Shown here: positions 1 to 11,989 of the stretch, piece by piece | Layout of the letters: the number at the start of each line of letters is the position of its first letter | Numbering within the stretch: position 1 is the stretch's first letter | Assembly (NCBI GenBank): GCA_037447605.1 | Contig: CM074818.1 | Location: 1,452,932 to 1,516,931 of the forward strand | Reading direction: 5' to 3' | Length of the DNA: 64,000 nucleotides | Source: Zygnema circumcarinatum | Lineage: Eukaryota; Streptophyta; Zygnematophyceae; Zygnematales; Zygnemataceae | The notes under the pieces: generated by a model | The model's input: the letters and a program-made list of their open reading frames with translations, nothing else | Databases searched by the model: none | What the model was told of the DNA's origin: nothing | Program-made: the position numbers and the translations under genes

Positions 1-240
1 GCAATACAATTTCTTTAGACTTCTTAACACAAGATCTGCAGGCTCGATACCATTCCACAATACACTGTTGCACCTACAAACCACCGATGCACCATGAACT
101 ACCCGACCTCACTCCCAAGGTGTAGACTATCCTGCAGAGACGAGGGGTAGGAGGAGAAAAGGCAGCTGAGCCAACTAGATTTACACACAGGCATTGAAAA
201 CGTCTGTGTTTCTTGAAGCTTGAACTTTACTTTACTGTAC

Positions 241-3200
241 CTTGTCAATCTGGTCAATTTCGGACTTCCCCGCGAAGAGAGGGTCCTTGGAGAGAAGCTC
301 TGCCATGATGCAGCCCAATGACCACATGTCGACTGCTGTCGAATACAGCTTCGCTCCAAGTAGCAATTCCGGTGCCCTGAGTCACAGCATTCCCTCCCGG
401 CCAGCACGGTCCCACAAAGCCCCATCTGAGCCCAACCCAAACCAGCCCTCGTTCAATGGAATGACACCAACTGCCTCTAAACGACCGATTGCTTCCATCG
501 ATAGTTGTGTCCCGATTGCTGGCCCACCGCATACACACACAGGTCTCCAAAAGATGCAGAGTTTCACGTTGATCTGTACCTGAGCTTGACGAGTGCAAAT
601 GAATGGGGAATTCAGTTCTGCCTGCCTGCCTGCACTAAGACCCATTCTCAAGGGCGGAAACGTGTAGTCTAGGTAGCCCAAATGACACATGCTATCATGT
701 GCTTCACTAAGATCGAACAAACGTCGTGGAAGAGTCCGACATTATCTTAACTAGAGGTCATGGACCACCCTAATTCTCTATTTCCAATCCGAGTCTAACA
801 AGGTTCAGTCAATATTAAATGTTCCATGGTGGGCTTCCGGACAGTGTGGTAACTTCTAGCTTCTTTCGAGCAGGGTTCCATGGCTTGCACCCACCTGTAC
901 CAGAGCGTAACCACCATATGAGTATATGCCTTTAGAGGACTCCCATACTGCCGTGCCAATCCAAAGTCACATATTTTCAACTCGCCACGATTATTAAGGA
1001 GTAGATTTGAGGTCTTCAGATCTCTGCGCCGAGCCCCCCCCCGGCACCCCCTCAATATTGCTGCTTGTTACGACAAGAGAAAGAGATAATCTACTCCAGG
1101 AGCTATCACGTGTCCGGCAAACTGCTCAGAGTCATAAACACAGGCAATACTACACATGCATACAGCCAACAACTCTCTTCATAGAACTCTCTTCTCTTCT
1201 TCTCTTCAACTCTCTTCTCTTCTTCTTCCGCCTGTTACGGTCGGAATATGTTTCCAAGACGAATCCACTCTTAATACGATATAGGGCCCTTCACGACAGC
1301 ATTTAGAGTGCAAATCAAGGGAATTCCGCAAAGTCTCAGTCAAGATTCGAAGGAGCCTTTTCTGCACTGGACAGTGATGGCTCTAGGTAAACCGTAAAAG
1401 TCTAGACAGTAAGAAACTAGCCGCTCATGACTGAAGCGTAGCTTGCTCAGTCTGAAACCCTGACACATGAGTTACAGGAAAATATTATACAAATACAAGG
1501 ATACATTCCACATGTGAATGAAATTTACAGCCAGTCAACTTTCTAGAGAGAGTGACCAATTTTTGCGCTTCGTCTCGAAAATCACGATTGTCATTAGACT
1601 CTTCCATAAAAAAAATGATGTTCTAAAACGAGAACGTTTAGTGCAATTGTCCATTACGTGAGACTTCAGGCTTTTCTCAAGGTCGAGCACTGACGCTGCA
1701 CCTCAATAGGTATCAACCAAAAAATGAATACAAAGTCATGAGTTGGTGGAAAGGGCACCTGTGGAGCACCCAATTTTCATGAAGATATTTCGTTCCCTCC
1801 AGAAGTTGCAGCATGAGGCACTTCACTTCACTTTGGCTGAAGGGCTGCTTCATTGCCTCCATGAGACTCTTTACATCGTGCTCCATGTACTCCATCACCA
1901 TGAATATGCTATCTAAATTGCTTCCCACTACAACCTCCTTCACATCAACAATGGCCTGATGGTGAAACGAAAGCAGAATATTGATTTCTCTCAAACTAGT
2001 TAATGGAAAGCCCTCCCTTTCTTTGTCCATCTTTACTTTCTTCAGCGCTACCACTTCACCTGTCTTCTTATCCCTTGCTCGATAAACTACACCATACGTG
2101 CCTTCATCAATGCGGTTCAATCTTTCATAGTCATCCACACTACGGCAGCCTTTCAGCATATCTATGAGCCGAGTACGCAGCCCTCCCCGAGGCCTCCGAG
2201 CCGCAAGCCCATTTTGAGGAGGAGTTTTGAGGTCCTCCTCACTATCTGTTTCCGGCCTCTGTTCCTCCTGGTCACCTTCTTCTTCTTCTTCGGTCTTCTC
2301 CAGGTCAGCCAGTTCCCTTCGATTTAATTCCCTTTCATACTCCTCATCATCCCTTGAACCGTTTCTCCTACCCGCTCGTGCTCCTCCCCCCATCGCGGCA
2401 TCCATACTCCCATATTCATTACCCCGTTCCACAATTCCTCCCGGGAAAAACTCCCCAGGTTCAGGAGACCCTTCCTCAGACCCAGAATCTCGAACCATGG
2501 CTTCACTATCACCCTGAACGCTCAAATTAAAGCCATTTCTTGAAGTCACAAGTTGTGATTGAGAGGCATTTATAACTGGTGATCTCTCGCTATCAGGAGT
2601 GTTCACAGATTCTGCCCACCTCGAAGTCCCTATAGTCGCTTGAGGCTCGTGAGTGGCACCCTCGTCGTTGCTGTGCACAGTAGCTCCACCATAGCCTCCA
2701 AGAAGCGGCATAGGGTCCACCTCCATTGCGGAATGCCCATCAAGGACCTGTCGAGTTTCAACACCATTTTCTGTCGACGCATCGTTCATTTCTTCCTCTG
2801 GAACGGAAACTTCTGCCCCAGCAGTACGCTCGCTTGACCTAGAAGAGAAAGAATGGGGAGGCGGAGGGGGAGGAAGAGGAGGAGAAGGGAGGGGTCGGGA
2901 AGAAGGAGCGGTAGGGAGTGGCGGGGGAGAAGGTGAAGCTTTGAGAGAAGACGGCGACGGCCGTCCGGCTCTCAACAGTGCGGCTGCAGGCTTTCCAGGA
3001 GTCCTATTCAATGGGAGAGTGCTCGTACTACCGACCTTAGTTCCCGATTGAGCTGTCATGGTAGGCGCATGCCTCGGAGGGGAAGGTTGTGGACCTGTGG
3101 CGAGTCGAGCCTTAGGGAGCCCCTTTGAAACAGATGACCCTCGAGAATCCCTACCCTTTTCCTTGTCCCACCTTATAGGAGAAAACTTGCGCTTCTTAAC

Positions 3201-3614
3201 GGGAGGCTCAGCTGTAGTAGAAGCGGAGGTATGCCTGCCTCCTGTTGCGGATGGTGGAGGTGATGGAGCCGGGGGGGACTTCAGAGGAGGGGAACGCTTT
3301 CCGTGTACTCGCTCAACCTCTCCAGGTTCAATATCGTCCTGTATCGCCTCCTCCTTCACTACTCGCCTTCCCTCAACATCTGTAACTCTCCGAATCTGCG
3401 TAGCAGAATCACTAGAGTGAGGAAGATCCTTTCTTTGTTCACCTCCTTCTGCTTCGTCTCCTTCTCCTGCTCTCACTCTTCCCGAAGACATGCCATCGCC
3501 TCTAGCTATTCCTATTCGCGTAATCTTCCTCTTCACCATCATACCCTCTCCTTCACCTCCTCCCTTTGCCTCCAAGGCATGGATATTACCATCGCCCCGC
3601 ATACTTTCCTCCAT
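241..3614 (-). CDS. CDKG: CDKG-type (PITSLRE-like) cyclin-dependent kinase, 3' part outside the window
   Basis: Three exons are visible: 1759-3614, 895-1023 and 241-376. The coding sequence continues past the left edge after a donor at 240. Exon 1 encodes about 490 residues of low-complexity, charged, Pro/Ser/Arg-rich leader, then the kinase domain: a glycine loop (DEGTYGVV, near residue 503), the ATP-binding Lys in ALKK (about 525) and the family signature PLTSLRE (about 538). Exon 2 supplies the catalytic loop RDLKTSN, DFG and the activation loop up to VTLWYR. Exon 3 supplies APELLLGA and [13 protein letters not shown]. Joins HR|DLK and WYR|APE are both phase-consistent. Plant CDKG kinases pair with cyclin L and act in splicing control, meiosis and cell cycle; that role is inferred from the family. 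The final kinase lobe is missing only because the window ends. The gene is head-to-head with the PP6 gene. The first Met at 3614 was chosen because it opens the long frame; a later Met is possible in the disordered leader. Confidence 0.93.
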
Positions 3615-4206
3615 CGGTCCCTGCAGCTCCCCTCCACCCGCCCACCAGGGTCACCTTTAGCGACCTCCACCTCTCCCTCCGTCTCTCTCTAGCCTCCGCC
3701 TCGGCCTCTCATCTCCTACCAGCCCCCTCCCCACTCCCCTCCTCCCCTCTCCCGCTTCTTTTCTTTTCGCCAGCTAGTGAGCAGCCATGGCCCACCCCAT
3801 TCCTCCCCTCGCGCAGTCGAGGCAAAGCTGGCAAACCCCGCCCATCGGTCCGTACAGTCCCCTTGGACGTACAGTACAATACCGTACAGTTGCCTCAAAG
3901 TACATATGTACGGCACGGTAAGGCCACCATGCCATGCCATGCCATGCCCATGGCATGCATCTTTCATTCGCTGCACTTTTTAGGGTTGCAAGTAGACTCG
4001 CGGAGGCAGGTATAAGGGGAGGGAAGAGACGGCGTGAGGTGGTGCAGAAGAAGCATACAGAACAGGAGGAATTGGTCCATTTTACCGCAAATAAATCAGC
4101 AGGAAGTGGAGAGAAGAGACAGGCGGGATTGGTACAGCTGGGCAGATAGAGAATTAGAATCCCTGAAAGTATATCCATACTGAGGCTGACAGAGCGCAAT
4201 TGAAGA
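3615..4206. promoter_or_regulatory. Divergent promoter between CDKG and PP6
   Basis: This 592-bp gap separates two start codons facing away from each other. Its left half is pyrimidine-rich. At 3848-3920 there are six GTAC cores within about 75 bp, including three copies of CGTACAG and one TGTACGG. A CCATG pentamer run follows at 3929-3950. GTAC is the core of the plant SBP-box (SPL) binding site and of algal copper-response elements, so a shared regulator is possible but unproven. No TATA box was confidently placed. Confidence 0.55.
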
Positions 4207-7200
4207 ATGGGAATGGATTTAGATCGATGGATTGAGAAAGTGAAGCGATGCGATTACTTGCTGGAAGACGAGCTCAAACAGCTTTGCGAATATGTGCGTT
4301 TTGAAGTTCTGCAATTGACCTCTTACATGCGTAGGAATCGGAGTTGCAGCTGTTGTCACGTTAGCTGTTATCTGCGGCCCTATGAGGGTGCATGTTGCCG
4401 TTATTTTTCAAACTGAGCCATGAGACGAACATTCTTTCTGACTTCAGCATGCACTTGTGCTTGTACCTTTGCCCTTCTGACGAGTGGGAGCCAGCCTTGA
4501 TGAGTTGACAGGTTAAGGAGATTCTTGTCGAGGAGTCAAATGTCCAACCCGTCAACAGCCCTGTGACGGTTTGTGGCGACATTCATGGGCAGTTCCACGA
4601 CCTTATGAAGCTCTTCCAAACAGGGGGGCACGTACCGACGACAAATTACATTTTCATGGTATTGTTTGCGGAATCTTTGTCAGGGAGGATATAGATGACG
4701 ACAGTGGAAGCATGAATTTTACTTCTGCTGGTTCCTCAATACTCTGTGCAGGCACTCTGCCAGATTCCAACATGACTGGATGACTGCGTCTAGTTGTAAC
4801 CCCAGTTGTCTTGCCCTTTCCCTACTTGTCTCTGCTCTAAGTTCACAATTGGGAAAATATCATCATCTGCCTTTGCACTATGAGGGACAGTCCGGATTGG
4901 GATTTATCGTCGTCATCTGTAAACAGGGTTTGGCTTGCCACTGTGTTATGCCACACCTGAGTCGGCCTAAGAACGATGGTTTTGTTTACTGCTTTATCCT
5001 TTCACGAATTTCTACTCACTATCCATTTCCTGAAGGAGAAGCTTGAGACAGTTGTGGAACAATTATTAAAGTTGGAATAGAGACATATCCTTCGGCCATA
5101 AAAGTAAGATAGGATTCGGTTTTCCAATATATACTACTGCAAAATGGAAATCTTTGGTTTTCCGTGTGAAGCCCGTCAGCAACTGTATAGCTTACTCATC
5201 GAAGCATGGTGTAACCCTCAGGATGCATTCATGCCGCCATCTACCTCATGAAATGAAGCAAGTAATAGGTGGAGAAATTATCCGGCCACTGCTCACAGTG
5301 GGCTCATACTGCGGGGTGTCTGTGAGCAGGGAGACTTTGTAGATCGGGGTTATAATAGTCTGGAGGTGTTCACTATCCTATTGCTGCTAAAGGCTAGGTG
5401 AGCTGACTCACATTACAAGGCGGTTGGATTTGCACGTCCTTCGTCCTTCGTTCCTTGAAAACTCGCATTTGGCGACAGGCTGACCAGTCGGAAGGAGAAT
5501 TATTTAATAAAGTCAAAAGTTCATGAAGTCATATTGTACATATTGGGAAATTGAATAGTACCAAAGTTGTCTTGCGATGTGATTGGTTTCTGGTTCTTAG
5601 ATATCCTGCGCATATGACATTGCTGCGTGGCAATCACGAGAGCCGACAAATCACGCAGGTTGTTAACTTGTCCTTCATCCTTGCTTAAGTTTTCTGTCAG
5701 TAATTGCAGATTTTTCGCCCAGGTTGATCAGATTTGACAATGTTTGATCGGTCTCCAATTGAGGAATCTATGGAGATGAAGATGACGAAATGGGTATGGG
5801 GGCAACCGATGAAACAGGTTTACGGATTTTATGATGAATGTCAGCGGAAATACGGCAACGCCAATGCATGGAGATACTGCACTGATGTATTTGATTATTT
5901 GACTTTATCTGCTCTGATTGATGGCCGGGTAATCACCGATTTCTTCTTCTTAACTTGGAATATTCAAGAAAAGTAAGCAAGGAAATATTTTATAAGAATG
6001 CTGTAAGATGCGATTCTTGCAGCTCATTGAACCCTAGTTTGAATAGAATAGGCTCTTGCGGGATAATCGAAATGCCAAATGGATGGGAGAAAGCATGCAG
6101 TCCTTCCCAATGTTTACAGATGCTTTCTACGCTGCCAATTACAGGTTTTATGTGTCCATGGAGGCTTGTCGCCCGATCTTAGAACGCTTGATCAGGTGAA
6201 CTACACATGACCTCAAATCTTCTGAACCTGTCGTTTTGAAGTTGTAAGCCTGTTGCTGGTTTAGGATAATCAGCACCAAGGAGGTATTGACTGTTGCTCA
6301 TGTCTATCAAGAACTTGGACTGGCCTTAAAACATTCAGTTTGACAAGAAGTTCAGAAGTTCAGTCATCACGTCCTCCCGGCAGAAAGAGTAAGGAATGTT
6401 TATTACATTGTGTGATTGAAAATGATTGTGCGAAGTGTACCTGCACTGAGTGGGATCGCTGTGAGTGAGAATGGAGGCGGCTTTCAGGAAGTGGAGTAGA
6501 CGGGTGTTGCCGTAAGAAATTTATGGAGCCTTTCTGAGTTATCGATGATGGTTGTGTAAACAAGTAACCTCATGGGGAGTTGTTTGCATGGTTTCGTCGG
6601 TCGGTGGCGGCTTTGGTGCAGATTCGTACCATTGAAAGGCAGTGCGAAATTCCTCATGAAGGGCCCTTTTGTGGTGAGTGTGTTCCCTATCAACATCTTT
6701 TGGATGCCTTATTCTGTAAACGGATTGAGATGCTCACTTCCTTTTCTACTCAGTGGGTCAATCATTGCCTTGCCGATGAGTAGCTTATGCGTGGTCTCGC
6801 TATTCCCCGTAGGAAGCTTCACGATTCAGACAAAGCTGCTTGATTTATTGATCAAATTTGCTGAAATTATGTACATTATACCCATGGTTAGCGAATAAAT
6901 CAAGTGCTGCTAAAGGCTTGCTTTGTAGTTTTGGGGACCTCCCTGGATGTTTGATTTCTTAGTGACTTAGAATTAGCATAGCGCGGGAGAAGGGATGAGG
7001 AGCCTCAATGCATTGCTTTGCTCCGCATGCAGACCTCATGTGGAGTGACCCCGAGGATATTGACACGTGGGCAGTCAGTCCACGAGGGGCAGGCTGGCTG
7101 TTTGGTGCACGTGTCACTTCGGAGGTTGGTTATCATAGATTTACCTTTCAGAGATATTCATAGTTTCAGCTTTCGGTTTTTGTGGTTTTTAAGGATGTCT

Positions 7201-8144
7201 CTTGGGGCTTGAGGAGGAGCGGAGTTACGCATTCCATTCTTTCAATTTGCATTCGGACATTTTGAATATTGCCATGTAGCTGCAGCATACGTGAAGGTGT
7301 GCACAGGCAGTCGCTAGACCGTCACGACATCATTAGACAATTCAAGTTCTAAGTAGCCAAAAGTGATATCTTAGAATCAGTTGAAGCTGTTTCAGAGTTT
7401 CCTAACTTGTATGTTGTTGGTGGGGATGGGGCTGGACGGCATAGTTTAACGCCATCAACCAGCTAGAGCTTGTATGCCGCGCCCACCAGTTGGTGCAGGA
7501 GGGTCTGAAGTACATGTTTCCTGACAGAGGCCTCGTCACGGTAAGGAAGAAGTTCCTTCCGGCCTTGTGCGAGTTTATGGCCTCTGCTGTTGCTTTACTA
7601 CGATTAGTACGGTGGTGGTTTGGTGGTCTACAGGGTTTGACTTGTCCTTGTCCTCGTTTTTTCCCTGGATTTTTTGTTTTTTTGAATGGGCGTATGTCTG
7701 CAGGTGTGGTCTGCCCCAAACTACTGCTATAGATGCGGCAATGTGGCGTCAATCCTAAGTTTCGATGAGAACATGGTGCGTAGGTCCTGAAGCCCTAGCG
7801 GTTTGTGGTCTACAGTTTGAAGTTTGGGGGTTGCTTACAGATATGAGTTGTTTCTATTCTTGTCCGGCATTTCATGAAACAAATCTGGTCGGGCTTTTCA
7901 AAGCTCTCTCGTGGAAGTCCATTCGCTTTTTGGGAAGAAGGTTGTTTAGCTCTCATCCCTTTCGGCCTGAGGGTTACCGTTCACAGTATGCCGGCATTGT
8001 TTGATTGACATCTAATCATTGTCGTCACTTTGACCCATTTGTGAGAGTGATGTTGTGTAGGAACGCGGAGTGAAGTATTTCACGGAGACGGAGGAGAATG
8101 GTAACATGATGGCCCCGAGGGCCGCAGTGCCATACTTCCTTTGA
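4207..8144 (+). CDS. FyPP: Serine/threonine protein phosphatase PP6 catalytic subunit (FyPP type)
   Basis: Eleven exons: 4207-4293, 4512-4658, 5330-5397, 5601-5658, 5818-5928, 6145-6195, 6622-6673, 7033-7124, 7445-7540, 7704-7775, 8061-8144. They join to 305 aa. The PPP-family metal and catalytic motifs are all intact: GDIHGQ (about residue 51), [16 protein letters not shown], and the His in CVHGG and CRAHQ. The protein ends in PYFL, the C-terminal tail that is carboxymethylated in PP2A-class enzymes. Sequence such as [16 protein letters not shown] and [15 protein letters not shown] is closest to plant FyPP/PP6 rather than PP2A or PP4. Family members start at MDLD, so the Met at 4213 (second in-frame Met) may be the true start, giving 303 aa. 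Arabidopsis FyPP acts with PP6 regulatory subunits on PIN auxin carriers and phytochrome signalling; that biology is inferred. Introns are 170 to 670 bp, all GT-AG. Confidence 0.97.
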
Positions 8145-8831
8145 GAAGCCAAGCATGCGTACTACTGTACATGAGTTAATCATTTAGTCAATGGAATAAG
8201 GTCCCAAAGATGCTGCCCTTGCCCATTCACGTCATGACATGGGACTTGGATATGATGGATCTTTCGATCTCCTCACGCACCGCGCTTGTGGGTTTACCGT
8301 GACCATGGTGTTCTGTTCATTTGAAGCCTTCACAAATAATTAGGAGAAATGTCAGCCATTCACGAACTGTCATTAAACCGGCTTTCTAACAGAATCCACC
8401 GCTCCGTTGCTCCAAGAGCGGCCGCTGTGAGACCCTCACGATCTCATTTGTTTAAAGGCCTCTCTCTCCTACAGCTACTCCGGTCAATGCTCCGTTATGG
8501 CACCAACTTATTCCTAGTATTCACATATGCCATGACATCGTACCCGCCTCCACTGCGACCTTAGGATAATAACAAGATGTTGGTGAGCAGTCTATACACA
8601 CTAATCCTATACACACTAAGTGAAGACATACTATACTACTGCCCTCCCCGTATTCTCTTTCCTTTCTCTGCCTTTGGCAGTCCTGAGAGAGGCCACACAA
8701 TGGCTGGCTTGTTCTGGCGTCAGAAGAGATGGAACTGCCACTTCAATCCTCGAAACATGCCCAACATCGAACTACGTCGAAGGGAGGAGTCGATACAAGC
8801 AAAACCACCCGAATAGAGAAGGCCAAGGACA
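8145..8831. other. Convergent 3' intergenic region, no gene seen
   Basis: The ends of the PP6 gene (+) and PYD3 gene (-) face each other across 687 bp. Short open frames here (for example 8349-8564) have no recognisable domain. The stretch most likely holds the two 3' untranslated regions. No repeat or structured RNA was recognised. Confidence 0.5.
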
Positions 8832-11669
8832 TCAGCCGAGAGCTGGATCTCGAATTACTTGGGGAACGAAGTCACTCGACAAGTAGTTTTGGAAAAAGTC
8901 GGCATACATCTCGTAGCGGGCAGTCATCCTGAAGCACCATCTGTCCTTGACTTGCTGGCAGAGGTTGAGGTCCATCTCAGCGATCATAAGGCCATCTCGG
9001 CACCTCGAAAGACTTGGCGTCCGGGAAGCATCCGGAGCAGCAAAGTAGCTCGATCCATAGAAATGCCCAAAGTCTTTGTGGGCCGCCTTACCGTCTCCGG
9101 AAGTGAAGGCATTTGGAAAAGTTTCCGTCCCAACTCGGTTGATGGCACCAACAAAATAGCTGTTGGCAATAGCAGCATTTCGGGCCTGCACATATTCGCC
9201 AATCCTTCATGAGCAAATGACATGCAAAACAAAGTTCTAAACATAAAGAGAGCAGCTGTTAATGATAAACTTGAACAACAACGAAAGGAGAGCAAGGAAG
9301 GCGAAAGGGAGGTCAGCCAATAGTGTGCAGTGAAAAGGAGAAGCTAAGTATATAGAAATGGATCACAAGTGACTGCTAGCCGTTTAACTATCCAACAAGT
9401 GATTGTGTCGCGTTATTGCTGGAAGGAAATTAAAAAAAAATATATATATATATATAGCAACAGCCCACCTCAATGCCCCACATCGGTTCGCTAAGTTCTC
9501 CCACTGTTGCAGAGGGATTGAAAACAATCTCGGCTCCATTCATGCCGAAAGCCTGCCAATTCATGGTATGGTGGCGTCCATAGCAGATATTTACTGCAAT
9601 TTTTCCAAAAACTGTTTCGAAAACAGGATGCCCTGTGTTCCCCTCCATGTAGTAAGAGCTTTCATTGAAGTCCCCAATTCGTGGAATATGGTTCTGCACA
9701 CGCAACAGCCGGAGTCTCTTTGAATCATTAAACTAGTCCCTGTCTGCCAAATTCCATATGATTCTGATGGCAAACTGAACGATACGTGACAATTGCAACC
9801 TAATCTCTAATCATACGAGTGGTTTACGAACTATTAGCTACCTTTCCAATAGTTGCAATGCCATACTTTGATTTCTACCAAAGCACCACCTCAACAAAAT
9901 TAGCACTTCTCTGAAAAAAAATCACAGTCAATCAATCATGCCACCAACAGGTGTCTACTCAAAGAACTCTTTGCTAAGCAATTCTCATAGCAAAATCCTG
10001 AAAAAGAGCACATCCAAAGAGAACCAAGCCATCAAAAAATAGAGCTTCAATCTGCAGGATAGCCGCTTGCCTTTCGGTGCTTTCCAATCACGTTTCCATT
10101 GTTTCCAATAACCACTGCTGTGTTCCAAATGGTGCCTCCGTGCTCTTCATCTCGCTCAAGAATAGAGCTCACGATCACCATGTTGTGCTTCTTCGCCAGC
10201 TGCTGGATAAATTTCACACTATCGCCATTGTGAGCTGATTCTGCAAACTCGCACCAGCTGCGCTCGCGCGTACAGAAAGCAAACGGCATGGTCCATGCTT
10301 CCTGTAAAATAACAATGCCCGAAATGTGTTAAATCACTTAGACTGCAGTAAAATTGTACGCAAAGCACTTGTTGCAATCTCGAAAAGGAAAAAAGCCAGA
10401 ATTACCAACAGGCAATCTGATCACTGATTCGAAGAAATGGTAATCTTGCTGATACATCAACAAAAGGCGATTCATTATTTGCTCACTTCAAAGATACCCT
10501 TAGTGGCTGCTTCTTCTTCTCCACTTTCGCGAGCCTCGGAACTTAGCATGGGAAGAGAATTTGCATACGCCGTTGCATCAGCTCAACACCCCAGAAGTTA
10601 CTGCTATGACAAGGTATGCGAGAATCACCTGTAAACACACGATGTTTACTCCCGCCTCGCCTGCCACGTCAATCAAGGCTCCAACACGATCCATGATCGC
10701 CTGACGCTGCTCTGCATATGGTGCTGTGGTCGGCAGCACAATGGCATTTTGTATGAGACCAACTCGCACAACCCGGGGCTTCCGCAGCTGCTCTGGCACT
10801 GCAGTGAAGCGATATGCCTGCAACCGAGCTATAAAAGTTTTTTGGATTTTGAACACAAAAGAATTGGAAACGCATAGATGGTAACTGAGCTGTTCTGGAC
10901 AACCGATGACGTGGCAAATGCGTCTTACAGAATTGGTTTCCGCAGGCAGAAAGGCCCTTGTTGGTATAGCGGCGCAGTAAACTTGTACTAACTTTGCGTG
11001 CTTCAAAAGAGTTTCTGAGCTATGACAGAGCACAGGGTCTCACCTGGAGATCAAAGTCAGAATTCTTAGCAGAAGCCAGCAAGTCATCGTGAAGTGGAAT
11101 GGAGGACGGAATGCTGGAGCCATTGTAGCCATGGAGGATACGGAAGACTTCCTGCGTAGCGGAACAAGCAACAGCGTTGCAACCATGAGATGCAATGGCT
11201 AGCCTGCCAAACAGACTGGAATTCCTTAATGAGCAAATCGAACAACTATAAGAAGTTCGCAGAACTTCTGAAATATTTCTGACGAGCTTTCTTTATCCAC
11301 ATGGGGGATTGTAAGCTGATCTTCCACTCATCAGAACAATGCAGCTGCTAATGATTAAGTAATGAGAGAATTGCTTGGCGCCTGCTGCCATCAAAGGCTG
11401 CTGCTCAACGCCGCAAGAGCGCATGTCCGCAGCGCGATTCAAAGTAACAGCCATTTTTTTTCAATAAATAGAGCATGGAATTCACATTTTATTGCCGTGA
11501 AAGCGTTTGCAAACATGTGCAAATCATGCGTCTTTCGTCTGTTTCCAACCTGCAGCTTGTCTGCCGGAACATGCTCCTTCAGCAGGTCCTCCAGCGTCTC
11601 ATGCCCGTGAATGCTCCCGTCCTTGTACGCCTCCCTGCTCTTCTCCCCCTCCGCGTTCGTGCTTCCCAT
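8832..11669 (-). CDS. PYD3: Beta-ureidopropionase (beta-alanine synthase)
   Basis: Six exons: 11550-11669, 11044-11151, 10629-10817, 10071-10301, 9469-9693, 8832-9185. They join to 408 aa, the usual length of plant PYD3. The enzyme hydrolyses N-carbamoyl-beta-alanine to beta-alanine, CO2 and ammonia, the last step of uracil catabolism. The carbon-nitrogen hydrolase (nitrilase) triad is visible: Glu in LQEAW (about residue 140), Lys in KHRKNH (about 216) and Cys in NICYGRHH (about 253). The N-terminal helical segment ([17 protein letters not shown]) and the [15 protein letters not shown] and [20 protein letters not shown] stretches are family signatures. The intron from 10070 to 9694 must begin with GC rather than GT, because the conserved join HRK|NHIP leaves no alternative. 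All other introns are GT-AG. The gene shares a short divergent promoter with the REB1-like gene. Confidence 0.97.
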
Positions 11670-11989
11670 GGCTCCTCCCTCTCCTCCTCCAGCTCCTGCT
11701 CCTGCTCAAACCCAGGCCCCTTTCCGTCCTCCCTCTGCTCTCTGTGCAGGTCCGTACGTTCACGTGGAGCCACGTGACGCGATCACATTGGATGTAACCA
11801 CGTGGCACGATCGCATTGGATGGAATATCGCTACGTTCACCACGGTTGGTGCCATACTGTACGGTATAGTAAAGTACAGGTCAGTTATATGTGTCAAACA
11901 GTTCAGTTTTACCATACTGTACGGTTTGGCTTCGCTTTGATTTTGCTCGCTCTGGAGGGAGAGAGAGAGAGGGAGGGAGAGAGAGAAGG
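11670..11989. promoter_or_regulatory. Compact divergent promoter between PYD3 and REB1-like gene
   Basis: Only 320 bp separate the two start codons. The region has three CACGTG boxes (11761, 11771, 11799), two of them inside a 28-bp tandem duplication with ATTGG (inverted CCAAT) cores. Further right, the 14-mer CCATACTGTACGGT occurs twice, at 11852 and 11912, exactly 60 bp apart. A GTACAG lies between them and a CCGTACG lies at 11752. The paired symmetrical boxes suggest a bidirectional promoter. G-box (bZIP/bHLH) and SBP-type binding are inferences from motif identity only. Confidence 0.55.
11770..11825. repeat. 28-bp tandem duplication carrying G-box and CCAAT motifs
   Basis: Two adjacent 28-bp units (11770-11797 and 11798-11825) share CCACGTG, CGATC and CATTGGATG with about five mismatches. 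The duplication doubles both the G-box and the inverted CCAAT box in the PYD3/REB1 promoter. Confidence 0.8.

Noticed and set aside
8859-9212. 117-codon plus-strand frame opposite the last PYD3 exon
   Set aside because: Shadow of a conserved coding exon on the other strand; no domain of its own.
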